A DNA stretch of 64,000 nucleotides from Mytilus californianus (taxonomy: Eukaryota > Mollusca > Bivalvia > Mytilida > Mytilidae): contig NW_026262734.1 of the NCBI RefSeq assembly GCF_021869535.1, forward strand, positions 93,501,285 through 93,565,284. The letters are read 5' to 3'. How positions within the stretch are numbered: the stretch's first letter is position 1; each line of letters starts with the position of its first letter. The position numbers were made by a program, and so were the translations under genes. A model generated the notes under the pieces. The model was not told the origin of the DNA. It searched no databases and saw nothing but the letters and a program-made list of their open reading frames with translations. This document shows, in pieces, positions 1 through 12,013 of this stretch.

Positions 1-104
1 TTTAGGCAAAAACAATTAAATCCTTTAATTGTGATTGGAAGTTGTAGACGGATGAGCAAACAGATGATATACTTGCTTACTATGGCACATTTCCTAAAGG
101 ATAT

Positions 105-235
105 GGACTATGGGTATGGGTTTTGCTCATGGTTGAAGGCTGTAGGTGACTGATAGTTGTTAAATTCTATGTCATTTGGTCTCTGGTGGAGAGTTGTCTC
201 GTTGGCAATCATATCTCCTCTTTTTATTTTATATG
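105..235 (+). repeat. R1a interspersed repeat, 3' part
   Basis: This is the end of the commonest repeat in the window. Its wording runs from 'TTTTGCTCATGGTTGAAGGC' through 'GGAGAGTTGTCTCGTTGGCA' to a T-rich tail, and the same order recurs on both strands about twenty times. R1a copies carry 'GGCAATCATACCACATC' near the end; R1b copies carry 'GGCACTCATACCACATC'. It has no coding capacity. Its class (SINE, MITE or Helitron end) cannot be decided here. Confidence 0.75.
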
Positions 236-1220
236 AAATAATTACTTATTACTTCCTGGGCAAAAAGTTCTGGTTCCAAGAAATATAATAACAAAAAATA
301 CTTATATCATACATGTATTGTTAAATAACTATCCTACTTTGATATAAAGAATTGACTTTGTTTATAAGAAATTGGGAGGAATTATAAAGAAACTTTATAT
401 ACAATATAAGAGCTTTGGGGTTATAAATGTTTAATGAAATGCAGTTAACTATTTCCTTGGTGATCTAATAATTTTTGCACAGATCACGATATTAGTTTAT
501 TTAAATAACCCAGTAAATAAATTGAGTACACCTCATAAATGAATTCGATTCATGTATTTTTATGCATTTTTTATCTTAGTATTTACCATTGTATTCCTTG
601 TTATATTTGTAAATGCCTCTTTGTATGTGACAAACTGAGGATTCATATATTTTATGGAATTATATAAATTTATTTTTAAGTTTGGTATTTAAAAGTATTG
701 GAAAGCACCAAGTTTAATATTGAGCAAAAAAAATATTCCTTTAAGACCTAAGGATATTAAAATTTGAGACATGTATCTCAGAACAGAATTGATTTTCTAA
801 ATTCTATTTAAACAGCTAGTCTGGGAACTGGTATCAAGACACTAAAAAGAATCCTCAGCTCTGTCAGTTATTTTGTATAATTGTAATATTTAACCAATGA
901 TACCTTACCCATGATGCAGATCCTTTTCCTCCTTTTACTTATAAAGGGACTAAAAACTTATTATTATTACAATTTCTTTGGTATTTGTACACACTTGATG
1001 GAGCAGAATGGGTCTGGTTTCATTTGGGTATTTTATATTATGATGCATGATAATGATATAAATAAATAGGTAAATAAAAATTTAATTGAGAAAACCTATC
1101 TTATATTTTATTTGAGTCTGAATGACAAATAAAGGGGGAAGAGGTTTCTGTGGTCAAGGGTAACACACAGCTGATTTATTGTATGGCATGGACGAAGTTG
1201 AAAAAACGAGACTTGGGCAT
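236..1220. other. AT-rich stretch, nothing recognised
   Basis: I see no coding region, inverted repeat or tandem repeat. The open frame at 1150-1344 runs into the satellite element that follows and looks like chance. Confidence 0.5.
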
Positions 1221-2085
1221 GCTTTTTGTCGAGCCTTCGACTTTAGTCGAAAAAGCGAGACATAGCGATCCTACATTCCGTCGGCGTCGTCGTCGGCAGC
1301 GTCCACAAATTTTCACTCTGTGGTTAAAGTTTTTGAAATTTTAATAACTTTCTTAAACTATCCTGGATTTCTACCAAACTTGGACAGAAGCTTGTTTATG
1401 ATCATAAGATAGTATCCAGAAGTAAATTTTGTAAAAATAAAATTCCTGTTTTTCCGTATTTTACTTGTAAATGGACTTAGTTTTTCTGCCAGGAAACAAT
1501 ATTTTCACTCTGTGGTTAAAGTTTTTAAAATTTTAATAACTTTCTTAAATTATCCTGGATTTGTACCAAACTCGGACAGAAGCTTGTTTATGATCATAAG
1601 ATAGTATCCAGAAGTAAATTTGTTAAAAAAAAATTTCATTTTTTCCGTATTTTACTTATAAATGGACTTAGTTTTTCTGCCAGGAAACAATATTTTCACT
1701 CTGGTTAAAGTTTTTAAAATTTTAATAACTTTCTTAAACTATCCTGGATTTGTACCAAATTTGGACAGAAGCTTGTTTATGATCAAAAGCTAGTATCCAG
1801 AAGGAAATTTTGTTAAAATTTGTACCTGTTTATCCATATTTTACTAATAAATGGACTTAGTTTTTCTTCCAGTTAACATTAAATACAGTCTGCAGTTAAA
1901 GTTTTTAAAACATTTATTAGATTCATAAACTATCCTGGATTTATACCAAACTTTGACAGAAGCTTCTTACAATCAAAAGATAGTATCTAAAGGAATATTT
2001 TTATTGATTTTTTTTCCTCATTTTTGTTGAGCCTGCGATTAACAGCAAAAGTAGGCGAGACACTGGGTTCCGCGGAACCCTTATG
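1221..2085 (+). repeat. End-capped satellite element, about 190-bp monomers
   Basis: The element opens with 'TTTTTGTCGAGCCTTCGAC' near 1226 and closes with 'GGCGAGACACTGGGTTCCGC' near 2053. Between them a monomer starting 'TTTTCACTCTG' recurs at about 1310, 1502, 1692 and, decayed, 1882, which gives a period of 189-190 bp and about 3.6 copies. The same opening cap, with a different monomer inside, is seen at 13705-14780. Bivalves carry non-autonomous elements with a tandem core between unique arms (pearl-like), and this one may be related. Confidence 0.7.
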
Positions 2086-3600
2086 AATTTTTCCATAAGC
2101 AGCAGCTTCAACAATGTATTTGATTGTGATACGTTCCAAGTTAAAGAAAACAACTAGTGGTAGGTCAATGATATTTGGTATGCAGTTATATAAGCATTGA
2201 AACATCTTATTTCTAAGGAGATTATTTTGCTTCTCTCCCTCAGTCATAGTCGACTTAAAACTTTTAATTAGTTTACATGTATAAGTTTGTGATTAGGTCA
2301 ATTGAAAGGGAACTATAAGTGGTATGTCAATGATATTTGGTATACAGATCTATAAGCATTGACAAATCTCAGTTCTATAGAGATTGTTCAGCTCCAGCCT
2401 CAGTCATGGTTTATTGACTGAATGTTTTGCATTATTTACATGTGATTTGTGATTAGATCAGTTTAAGATGAGTGACTAATATCTGATATTTGTTATGCAG
2501 TTGTATTGGCATTTGCAAGTCTCATTTTCATACAGATTATTTGGTCCCACTTATCATGGTTCATGGACTTTGAAACTTTCACAGTTCAACAAGGAACCAA
2601 TTGATAAGTTAATGGTGTTGGGTATGCAGTTTTATAAGCATTGGCATTTCCATGGTGTTTTTTGCCCTGAACCGTCAGTCATGGTTCATTGCATAGATAA
2701 CACGTTTAAATATTGCAATTTAATTTCAACATTTGCATTATACCACCAAAAAACGCAAGACATATCTCTGTGTCAACAGTTTATATTTCCATCTCTTGGT
2801 ACCTTTCAACATCATGTTTTGAGTTTTAAATCTCACAGAAACTTCTCTGCTGGTTTAAACAAGACTTGACACAAATGATACTTAGGAATTACATGACAAA
2901 TGTTCTTTGGACTTGCTGATTACCTGATTGGCTGCCAAGTCTTTAAATAGATCTAGAATTCTAAAATGATCTAGTTTATATAAAGGCTCATCAGATACAA
3001 AACACAGGGATACAGATCTAGCAGTGGATGCTCCTGATATAAAACTTCATAATCCAGACTCAAGAAGAATGAGTTAATCCATATCTTGTATGCAGTTGCC
3101 TTATGGTCTGGTTTAATCTGGCATATGAACATTATCTTGATTCCATTTTTAAGGGTATGTGTACATTATTTTTTTTCGAATTAATTTGACAGTTTTTATG
3201 TGTAATAAGGACAATTAATTCTCTTATGGTTATTGCCTGTGATCTATTTCTCACATGAAGAGATATATTTTGTATCACATTGCATGGATTGGGATAAGAA
3301 AAAGGTTTACGAAAAATTTGTTAATTTGAGTGGCTTATCCTGCACCATTTGGTCATCATTTAGGTTCAATGATTTGGTCTGTTATCGGTCAGATTCTCTA
3401 GGTTAACAATGTATGGTGTACAGAATGATTGTAATGTGAATATGATTGTCTGATGAGATACATCTGACCTTGGCTTTTTATTGAAGTGTGGTCAACATTA
3501 AGTTTTTATAGACTGCAAAACTTTTGCCATTTTATAATGGCGTGGATATGTCGTCATTGTGGTCTGTAGACATATGTTTTTCAGACAATATCTTGAGTAT
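2086..3600 (+). repeat. Decayed tandem array, about 130-160-bp monomers
   Basis: A phrase like 'TTGGTATGCAGTTATATAAG' recurs near 2169, 2331, 2485, 2615 and 3085, usually followed by wording similar to 'CAGTCATGGTTCATTG'. Spacing is 130-162 bp and units are strongly diverged. The tail near 3360-3470 resembles the monomer of the 13.7-14.8 kb array. The 124-codon open frame at 2495-2869 lies wholly in this array and is probably not a gene. Confidence 0.55.
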
Positions 3601-3608
3601 AAGTGTAT

Positions 3609-3768
3609 CAGGGGCGGATACAGCCATTTATAAAAGGGGGTTCCTAACCCAGGATAAAAGGGGGGGGGGGTTCCAACTATATGTCCCCATTCAAATGCAT
3701 TGATCGTCAAAAAAAGGGGGTGTTCCAACCCCCGGAATCCCCCCCCCCCCCCCCAGGATCCGCCACTG
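3609..3768. mobile_element. Short TIR element (160 bp) with homopolymer runs
   Basis: The ends are CAGGGGCGGAT and ATCCGCCACTG, an imperfect inverted pair. They are flanked by TGTAT on both sides (3604-3608 and 3769-3773), which would be a 5-bp target duplication. The interior has G runs and a C run of about 17. An 8-bp duplication, expected for hAT, is not evident, so the superfamily is left open. Confidence 0.55.
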
Positions 3769-3774
3769 TGTATA

Positions 3775-4690
3775 GATCTCAAAGAAATAAAACCACAAGG
3801 TCCCATACCACAAAAGGAAGGTATGAATTAAATTTGGGGTTATTGCCGTAACAGTTTAGGAATAAAGGTTAAAAAAAAAGATTTTCCGGGGTTTCCAGAC
3901 CATGCATAACTTGAGAATAAATCCATGGATTTCTATGAAATTATTATACAAGATTTCAAACCAAAAAGGGAAAGTTGGAATTGATTTTGGTGATTATGGC
4001 CCAAACTGTTTATGAATTAGAAACCAAACAAACACCAATACTTTGTATACATTATTTGTTTCTTGACCAATTTCAGTTTCGATGAGAATCATGTATTCTT
4101 TGGGTTCTTTAATATGCTGAATCTGTTACCATGTTTGTGTATTTCTGTTTTCGAATTGGTTCACATTCAGGTCCAAAGGGTCCAAAATTAAACTTTGTTT
4201 GATTTAAACCAAAATTTTAATTCTTGTGGTTCTTTGATATGCTGAATCTACTGGTAACTGTGATCTGTATTTAGATTTTGGATTTTTAGCCCTGTTAACA
4301 AACTAGTTCAAATTGAGGTCCAAAGGGTCCAAAATCAAAAAATTAAAAATTGAATTTTTTGAGTTCTTTGAAATGCTGATTCTAACTTATTTTAGATTTT
4401 GGATATTAGGGTATAGGTAAATGTATTTTTGAATTCTTAGACCACATTCATTTGGAGTCCGAAACCTATGCTGTGTCAAATATTTTATCACAATCCAAAT
4501 TTAGAGCTGTATCAAGCTTGAATATTGTGTTCATACTTGCCCCAATTGTTCATGGTTCAACCTCTGTGGTTGTGACAAACTGTGCCCTGCAGTGCATTTT
4601 ATTAGGATTAGGTCAGAACTATAGTGAGTGTATAAAATGATTGTAAGGTGTAGTATGGTTTATATTTGCATCTGACAGGGTTTATCTGAA
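3775..4690 (+). repeat. Tandem-core repeat with 'GGTCCAAAGGGTCCAAAAT' units
   Basis: Units about 130-140 bp long repeat the phrases 'GAGGTCCAAAGGGTCCAAAA' and 'TTTGATATGCTGAATCT'. The left arm ('CCACAAGGTCCCATACCACA') and right arm (4440-4570, with 'AGAGCTGTATCAAGCTTGAA') match the opposite-strand copy at 58050-60530. The element is therefore present twice in the window in inverted orientation. No coding sequence is seen. Confidence 0.65.
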
Positions 4691-4984
4691 ATTGACCTTA
4701 TATTCATTGGTCAATGATAATGTAAATGATCTGTTATACCTAGATTAAAACCTGCATTTTTGGTCTTTCAACATAGAATTCGATTTTCATCAGTTTTCAG
4801 CCTGTCTGTTTAGTACAAAGCAGGGTTAATATTCATATAAGATCATATAAGATTCACATGTTCTCATTCTTAATATGCATAATAATTTGCAGTTGAACTG
4901 AAGCAGCCAATGCCCATCCATCATCAGTTACACGGGCAAGACATTTCCCTGTGATCATTCCTGACCAAGACATAAAAACGTTTT

Positions 4985-5190
4985 ATAGATTAGACCGTTG
5001 GTTTTCCCGTTTGAATGGTTTTACACTAGTAATTTTTTGGGGCCCTTTATAGCTTACTGTTCGGTGTGAGCCAAGGCTCCGTGTTGAAGACCGTACTTTG
5101 ACCTATAATGGTTTACTTTTATAAATTTTGACTTGGATGGAGAGTTGTCTCATTGGCACTCATACCACATCTTCTTATATCTATATAAAG
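4985..5190 (+). repeat. R1b interspersed repeat
   Basis: This variant contains 'GTGTGAGCCAAGGCTCCGTG', 'GACCGTACTTTGACCTATAA' and 'GGAGAGTTGTCTCATTGGCA'. It ends in an AT-rich tail. Confidence 0.75.
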
Positions 5191-5720
5191 CCATTTGGGA
5201 CAAATTTTTGATAACATTGTTCTTCTTTGAACACCTATTAATATTACATATGGTGTAGCATTCAAATGTTTTCATTGGATATGACGATCACGTGTTTCAA
5301 ATGTTATTTTACGTATCTGACGCCTTGTTTCTATTTTTACGTATATTGACGCTGTGCTTCTATTTTTACGTATATTGACGCTGTGTTTCTATTTAGGCAG
5401 TAACCATTTTTCGGGAAAGAGGGGGGGGGGGGGGGGGGGGGGGCTATTGATTTTTTTTGGAAAAAAAAAGTTTGTTTCCAGTTTTTGGAGAAAAAAATAA
5501 TTTGTTTATGACCCTGAGAAAAAAAAATTGTTTGTTTCACCCTCAGCTGCCACTATATGTAATGCTAAAATTGAAAGAAAAAAATTGTTTCGACTTGTCG
5601 CCAAAAAAATAGATTGTTTTTCGCCAATGTTTGTCCGGGAAAAAAAATCCATAGCCTCCCCCTCCCCCCTCAGAGAAAATCAAATGGTTGCTGCCTTATA
5701 CGCATATTGGTGGTCAATAT
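5191..5720. other. Low-complexity stretch with poly-G and A-rich runs
   Basis: A G run of about 24 lies near 5420-5443, followed by 'TTTGTTT' and poly-A wording on both sides. The open frames that cross it (5337-5540 and 5528-5722) are low-complexity translations and are not called as genes. Confidence 0.5.
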
Positions 5721-5924
5721 GAAAATGTTACTAAATTTAGATTTATGACTTCATGACGTCACACATAACAACCACGGAGGAAGCCCCACATCAGAAAAGC
5801 AAAGTTGCAAGTTTATCAGGAGATTTCAAGAATTTTATGTTAAATGCAGACGATAAGCATACAAGAATCAATGCTAATGCAACAAGCTATGAAGTTTAAA
5901 AATAAAAAAAAATGATATTTTCAG

Positions 5925-5956
5925 CAAGGATTTGTATAGTACTATACAAATCCTTG
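5925..5956. repeat. Perfect 32-bp palindrome
   Basis: The half-site CAAGGATTTGTATAGT is followed directly by its exact reverse complement, with no loop. It would form a 16-bp cruciform arm. It could be a tiny foldback remnant. Confidence 0.8.
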
Positions 5957-6060
5957 TTTTCAGTAACATGTTAAAATTCTTGCAAAATACAATTAAAAAA
6001 TCCACAGAAAGAACACTGAACGTCATTTTCTTAATACATTATTTACATATGTAATATAGA

Positions 6061-6199
6061 AATTAAGGACTTTCACTCAGTCAATACGTTATATATATGG
6101 ACCTGTTAGATTATATTGACACTCGGACTTCGTCCTCGGTCAAAATAATCTGAACAGGTCCATATATAACGTATTGACCTCGTCAAAAGTCCATAATTG
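6061..6199. mobile_element. Foldback MITE, about 139 bp
   Basis: The left arm reads AATTAAGGACTTTCACTCAG followed by TCAATACGTTATATATATGG. The right arm is its near reverse complement, ending in AAAAGTCCATAATT. The arms meet around a short centre near 6125-6140 containing CTCGGACTTCGTCCTCGG, itself partly palindromic. It has no coding content. Confidence 0.65.
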
Positions 6200-7160
6200 A
6201 TAAACATTTCGGCAAATGACATCTGGAATATGATTAAACTACAAAAAGTATTGGTTTGTCTCCCTTGCAATGCATATGATATTATTCCTTAGATATTTTT
6301 TTCAAGTCTGCAACATTTTGTCATTGAAGCTTCGTCAACAGATAACTTCAACGCTCCGTGTAAAATATCGACAAATATAATGCCTACCCATGTTAAAATG
6401 AGCATACAGCATGGCATGAAGAAATTATTTCTTAAATAACTTTGTCAAAGTTCTCAAATTGTAAAGGGTCTAAATTAAAATCAATAGAATTTTTTGATAA
6501 TTTGCAAAAATAAAGTTAATATCTTGCTTTATTCTTTTTTTTTTTAATCTACAACTTGTGTAAAAATTGTCAGAATTTGTATAGTTGATAAATGGAAAAA
6601 ACAAACTTTGTGTGATAGAAAGAACAATAAAATGTATAATTTTAAAACGAAATATGAGAAGATAATTCTAAAATTTGCTTAAAATGTGAGAAAATCAAAG
6701 TCATGGGATTTGATTACTTGCTACACATGATGTATATTTAATATTTAACAAAAGTGGTAAGTAAGTTTAATTGACTTATCTCCCCTTATAAGGCTTAAGG
6801 TGCGTTTACACGGTACGAATTTCCACCCGATTTTCAATCCGATTTTATACCAACGCTCAGGTAAATCGTACAGCGTCCTGTTTACACGATACGTTTTTCC
6901 ATCCGATTTTGAACAGATTCGAACAAGTGCTTTTGCTTGATAATTGAACAAATATCACGAGTATCATAAAACTAAAACGGAATAAGTTTCCTGGATAAAA
7001 CATTTTCCTTCGTTTATTTATTTATTTCTAATGGCATATACAATGATATTCTTTCGACATTGTGACGTTTTGTTTCGTGGAAGACCGTCAATTGCATGTT
7101 TTTTGGCGATATTTATGGAAGCTTGAAACAGTTACGAAGAACCGTTCTGTTTTTTTAGAC
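6200..7160. other. AT-rich stretch; direct repeat of a 'TTTACACGRTACG' phrase
   Basis: Between 6790 and 6920 the wording 'GTTTACACGGTACGAATTTCC' recurs as 'GTTTACACGATACGTTTTTC', each followed by 'CGATTTT'. This may be an old MITE. No gene is seen. Confidence 0.4.
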
Positions 7161-7188
7161 CTCTATGGTGTACCAAGAAAAAAATCTA

Positions 7189-7322
7189 TTTAAGGAATGA
7201 CTGTAATATTTTTTCTGTCTATGAAGAAATAACATCAAAAATGTGTCTATGAGCTGATAAACATAACAACGTCAGCCAATCAGAATAAGGCAAGCGTTAC
7301 ATCCAAATTTAAATTATATAAC
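7189..7322 (+). mobile_element. FB2 foldback MITE, internally deleted copy
   Basis: It begins TTAAGGAATGACTGTAATAT like the full copy at 12014 but jumps from 'AACATCAAAAATG' straight to 'TGTCTATGAGCTGATAAACA'. The hairpin core and right arm are therefore missing while the distal flank is kept. Confidence 0.6.
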
Positions 7323-7841
7323 CCTAAATCCCCACTGTCCTTCAAAACAATGGACATACAACTTGAATATTTTATCTTGTATGTATATATATATTTATAT
7401 ATATATATATTTACTTTCCATATCTGATCCTAATAACGTGGCGCATTCTTTTCTGATCAGTTTTTTTATGTTTTGACAAAGTGCTGATGTATTTTAACTA
7501 GGAGTTGTAATTTAAGCAATATAAAAAAAAAATAATGCTTTCGTCTTACAAAATATGTCACGTCACTCGCACTGATGTCTCTTCTAACTTATCAAATAAC
7601 ACTAAAGCTTTGAAATATAATGAATAAAAGGAGATATGGCCGTATACTTTACAAGACAACAACCCGACGACAAAAATATCCGAAAAAGAAATTTATAAGC
7701 CAAAATAGGAATTATTTCCAATGGAAGAACTATTACTGTAATAGTATAATAAAAGTTTATATTTAATTCAACAGGAATTTATTAAAGGCAAAATGCCCAT
7801 ACAAACTAAATGAAAAATATGTGTATAAAGGCCAACATACA

Positions 7842-8743
7842 GACGGCGTGCACAAAGCTGAGTCTACAAACGTAACGTCTTCAAATTACTTCAATCATTT
7901 ACGACGTCGGCATTTTCCCCCAGAAAACAAACGCGTAACAAAAACACTTGACACTTAGTTTATCACAAAGCTTTAAACATACACGTTCAACATATTTCTT
8001 TTTTTTTTAACAACAAAGTGCAGCATATGCACATTCTGGAAATATAAATATATATATGCTAAGAGCAGTGTAATGGAAATAATAAGCGACTATGTCGTGG
8101 ACCCTATTCAGAAAATAGTGTTAAAACGTCATTCCTTTAAATTGTAACATAATAGCTGGACATTAAAAAAATTCAGGTGTTCAGCCTGGACTATCGAATC
8201 ATTCATATTCTGTTGATTTTTTTAAACCTCTTGTTATGCACATTTGGAATCTCAAGCTATTTTGAAATAAAAAAAAATAGCAATTAAATACTTTTTCTTA
8301 CCGATTCTTCCATTTTCGAATATTAATCCTTCCAAATTACTACTTCTTTCGCATAACGAACTACATTTCAAATTCATCCACCATTGCCGTTTTTGATTTT
8401 TTTTGCGGTGAATTTCGTATGACGTCATAGTCCGAATCCGAAAAATTCTATTATACGAAAATGCGGGAAAATATGTTGAATTTGTATAAATTTTAGGTCA
8501 AAAACTCTATTTTAAGCTTATTTTATGTTACAAGTTTCACATAATTTTGCCGTTTTCTCTATTTTCGTTTCATACTTTATAGATTTAATTTTGACACTTT
8601 ATAAGTAATGTGGATTTTAATGGCTAGCATTCATCATTTTATCATAAAAAAACTTCCTATTAAAGATATATTTTAAACACGGTTGTATAAAACTACTTTT
8701 AAAAGCGCATTTTACAGTTGCCTTCAACTTTGTGCACGCCGTC
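7842..8743. mobile_element. 902-bp non-autonomous TIR element with 3-bp target duplication
   Basis: The termini are a perfect 16-bp inverted pair, GACGGCGTGCACAAAG at 7842 and its complement ending at 8743. ACA flanks both sides (7839-7841 and 8744-8746). The interior is AT-rich with no open frame of note. A 3-bp duplication is compatible with Harbinger- or CACTA-like integration, but the termini do not begin with CACTA or a typical Harbinger sequence, so the superfamily is not assigned. Confidence 0.7.
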
Positions 8744-9720
8744 ACAGGTTTCAGTCTATGGAAGAAGCGAATTGATAAAAACGTTTCTTATAATAACAAG
8801 TAATAGCTTTTCTAAAAAGCTTGCCGTATTTTAGCTGCTTATATTGAGATCGGTGGTTTGTGGGTATAGGTTTTTTTATTGGAATCTTGCACTCCAAGTA
8901 CTATGAATATATAGTGTCTTTTTTCTCCTGGTTTTTGATTTTAGTTGTAGTATTGGTGGATCAGGGTTATCATGGAAGGAGGCTTTATAGTCACATATGA
9001 TAATATATTATATATGGTTTGTAATAGCTAGAGTAACGATACACACACTTTTTTCTTTGTTTTGTGGAATATGATTGTTTACTCTTTATGACAATGCAAG
9101 TAGTTTTGACATGCATACTGTGTCTTGACAGTTATGTAATAGTTTGCAAGGTTATAATCAAGTTGATAGGAAAAAAGTATTATTTACTTTTGAGGATTAT
9201 GTATATGTATATGATCAACCATTGTTTACCCACAAAAAGGGGGGGAGCGGGTCCCCTGAAAAACTCTCTAAATCCGGCTCTGACTACTATAGTTGGCCGT
9301 TCAAATATTTTTGCCGGTCGACTGATATGTATATTGAGACCCCCCCCCCCTTTCCATTACTAATTTCTAGATGTAGTATTACTGTAAGAAGATGTTTTGT
9401 GGTAATGGATTTGGAATGAAATATTAATTGCAAATAATTTTCTAGAACATGTTCATGTTGTCAGCTGGCTTTTTATATTTTTTAATATTTTGTTGTGGTT
9501 TGTAATCTTGACATTTTTTTTGTAAGTGCTATAGATGAAAGCTTCATATTGGTATATTAGCATTTAGTGCTTTATATTTGGTTGCATGTGTAATCATATG
9601 CTTTTGTTAGTTGGAATATTTATATTTTCATTTCTGATGGCAACCAGTTCATGTAATACATATAGTCAGGATTATTAGTAAGCGATAGTTGTTAGTTTAT
9701 TTGTTTATGTTTATTGTCAT
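8744..9720. other. AT/GT-rich intergenic stretch
   Basis: G-rich and C-rich runs near 9238 and 9340 resemble those in the 3609-3768 element but without clear ends. The overlapping open frames at 9064-9419 follow these runs and are not supported as genes. Confidence 0.4.
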
Positions 9721-9729
9721 GATTGATAT

Positions 9730-9860
9730 GGACTGTATAGCTTGCTGTTTGGTGTGAACCAATAGATTCATGTTGAAGACCGTACTTCAACCTATAATGG
9801 TTTACTTGGATGGAGAGTTGTCTTTGGTACTGATATGACATTCTGTTATATCTATCGACA
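9730..9860 (+). repeat. R1b fragment
   Basis: 'GTGTGAACCAATAGATTCAT', 'GACCGTACTTCAACCTATAA' and 'TGGATGGAGAGTTGTC' are in R1b order, with a small deletion near the end. Confidence 0.7.
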
Positions 9861-10550
9861 AGATTGAGAACATATTTTTTTGTAATAAAACATATTTAAT
9901 TCTAAAATATCATATATAACAATTTATCGTAGTTTGTGCATTTTTCCTTTGATGTGTACTCTCTGATAATGTCAGTATCAGTTGAGTGGTCGTGATATAT
10001 AAATTATTGGGTCAGTTCGCAATTCACATGCACGGGTGCGCTGTGTCAGGATCTTCTTTCCCCTTTCATTCACAAAATCATGCATGATTTTTTTTTTGCA
10101 GAATTGCAAGAGTGTTTTGGTGTATGAAACACTTCTCGTATATATTGTTTGAAAGTTTCAGTAAAGTTAGTTTTGCCTTTTCGACAGATTGTGTGAAAAT
10201 TCGAACAGAATATGAATGAAAAACCCAATAAACTTTTAAAAAATGCACTATTATTAATAGCTTTCCTTGCTTATTCACAAGAATGTATAAATATATCATC
10301 CATGCTATTCCGATCTGAGTTTTTATTCATACATAGTCTGGTGCTGTTCCAGTAGTCTTCTTTTTCTGTTTCTTGAGAAGTATTTGTTTTACCTGTTCAG
10401 TCACTATAAAGTGTTACAATTAATATTTAGACGCAACACAGAATAGTGACCAAAAAGGTACTGCTATCATATGAGAGGAGCTAGAAAAAAAATTAAATGT
10501 ACACATTTTCAACATTTTTGTGGGACCATGAAGATGTGGTTTCATTGTCA
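9861..10550. other. Intergenic, nothing recognised
   Basis: AT-rich sequence without repeats or open frames I can support. Confidence 0.4.
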
Positions 10551-10558
10551 ATATATAG

Positions 10559-11729
10559 CAGGCATGTGGCGAATTACATTGCAATGTAATGCATTATATT
10601 ACAATTACTTTGACAAAACCATGTATTAAATTACAATTACAATTACATGTATTTATCAAAGTAATGCATTACATTACAATTACTTTTGCAAAGTAATGCA
10701 TTGAATTACACATTACATTTGTAAATTTTATTATCAAATGAAAAGAAAAATCAAACCGATTTTGAAAAACAACATGAAGTAACAAAAGATTCTAGCTTAT
10801 GCAGTAACTGTTCCATGTATTGAATTTAGGTATACATGTAAAAATTCTATTCAATACAACTATTACATTTTAACATCATAAGGGTTTTGAAGTTTTCAAC
10901 CTTAATGCACATTTTATGTTTCAAGGTATACATCTATGTGTTTTCTCTAAAAGAAATTACAGAGATGAAGTTTAATACTTATTTGAACTTGATGTTAACT
11001 TTATTTTTGTAAATATACATTTTTTTTTTAATTTCAATCAAAATATTTACTAAGAATTTCTCTCCTAATTATATAATAAACATAGAGCTTAATCTATGAC
11101 CAAGTGTGAAAATGGTGAAAAGATTGATTGTAAAACAAACTAATTAGTGTTTTATGGTTATTTAATCATGACAAGGTATTTATTGATCTTTTGACAACAA
11201 TGGAACGCTTTTACAGTAATGCTTTTCAAATATCAATCTTTTTATGCAGGAAAATGTATGAAATAAAATAAAATAAAAAAAAACAACTCAATCTGATATA
11301 CAGTGATGTGTTATTCATTTAGAATTGTAATTTGTAATTCTAGTATTTATACCAATTTTTTTCAAGTTCTACCTTGGGCAAGGCTTAATCTCCAAATTCC
11401 CTCTAGTGATTTATGCAAAGTGTGAAAAATAAATAGAAAATAGAAAATCAATATTCAAATGATTATGTTCTTAGTTAATCAAGAAATCCAAAATTCTGCT
11501 CTAGCTAAATCTCCAACAATCTGTTAAAGATATATAGTATGTGAAAAAAGTAATGCCATGTAATGCAATGTAATGCATGAAATTACACAACTTTTTGCTG
11601 AAGTAATGCATTAAATTACAATTACATGTAATGCAAAAATTGCTGCATTACACATTACATGCAATTACTTGGAAAAATGTAACGCATTACCATGCATTAC
11701 AATTACAAATTTGCATTACCCCATGCCTG
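10559..11729. mobile_element. hAT-type non-autonomous transposon (1171 bp)
   Basis: The ends are CAGGCATGTGG and CCCCATGCCTG, an inverted pair of the hAT 'CAGG..TG' type. The flanks are an exact 8-bp direct duplication, ATATATAG, at 10551-10558 and 11730-11737, the size hAT transposases make. Both subterminal 150-200 bp are packed with 'GTAATGCATTAC' and 'CAATTACAATTAC' words, plausible transposase-binding repeats. There is no transposase frame inside, so it would depend on an element elsewhere. The exact target duplication suggests a fairly recent insertion. Confidence 0.85.
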
Positions 11730-11737
11730 ATATATAG

Positions 11738-12010
11738 ACAGATATTCATAGACCAAAGAACAAATATGCAACACATTCAAAAGTAGATGTAGGATGAATT
11801 ATGGAAAGAAAGGGGGGCTGGGGGCCCCAAACTGGACAAGGTTTGGTGTGGAACAAGTAAAATGTCTGCAGTAACATTAAATGTAGGTTTTAAAAGGGGG
11901 ACCCAGGTCGCCTTTCCCTTAACCTGTTTCTGAAATTAAAGGTAACCGCATATTTCTGGGCGCGGTTGAAAAATAAATGAAAATGACTTTGAAAAAGCAA
12001 GAATATTAAG
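11738..12010. other. Intergenic, G-rich patches, no gene
   Basis: Short patches such as 'AGGGGGGCTGGGGGCCCC' near 11812 and 'AAAAGGGGGACCCAGG' near 11892 stand out, without an open frame. Confidence 0.35.
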
Positions 12011-12013
12011 CTA

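Noticed and set aside
2495-2869. A 124-codon + frame.
   Set aside because: It falls entirely inside a decayed tandem array and repeats the array's own phrase.
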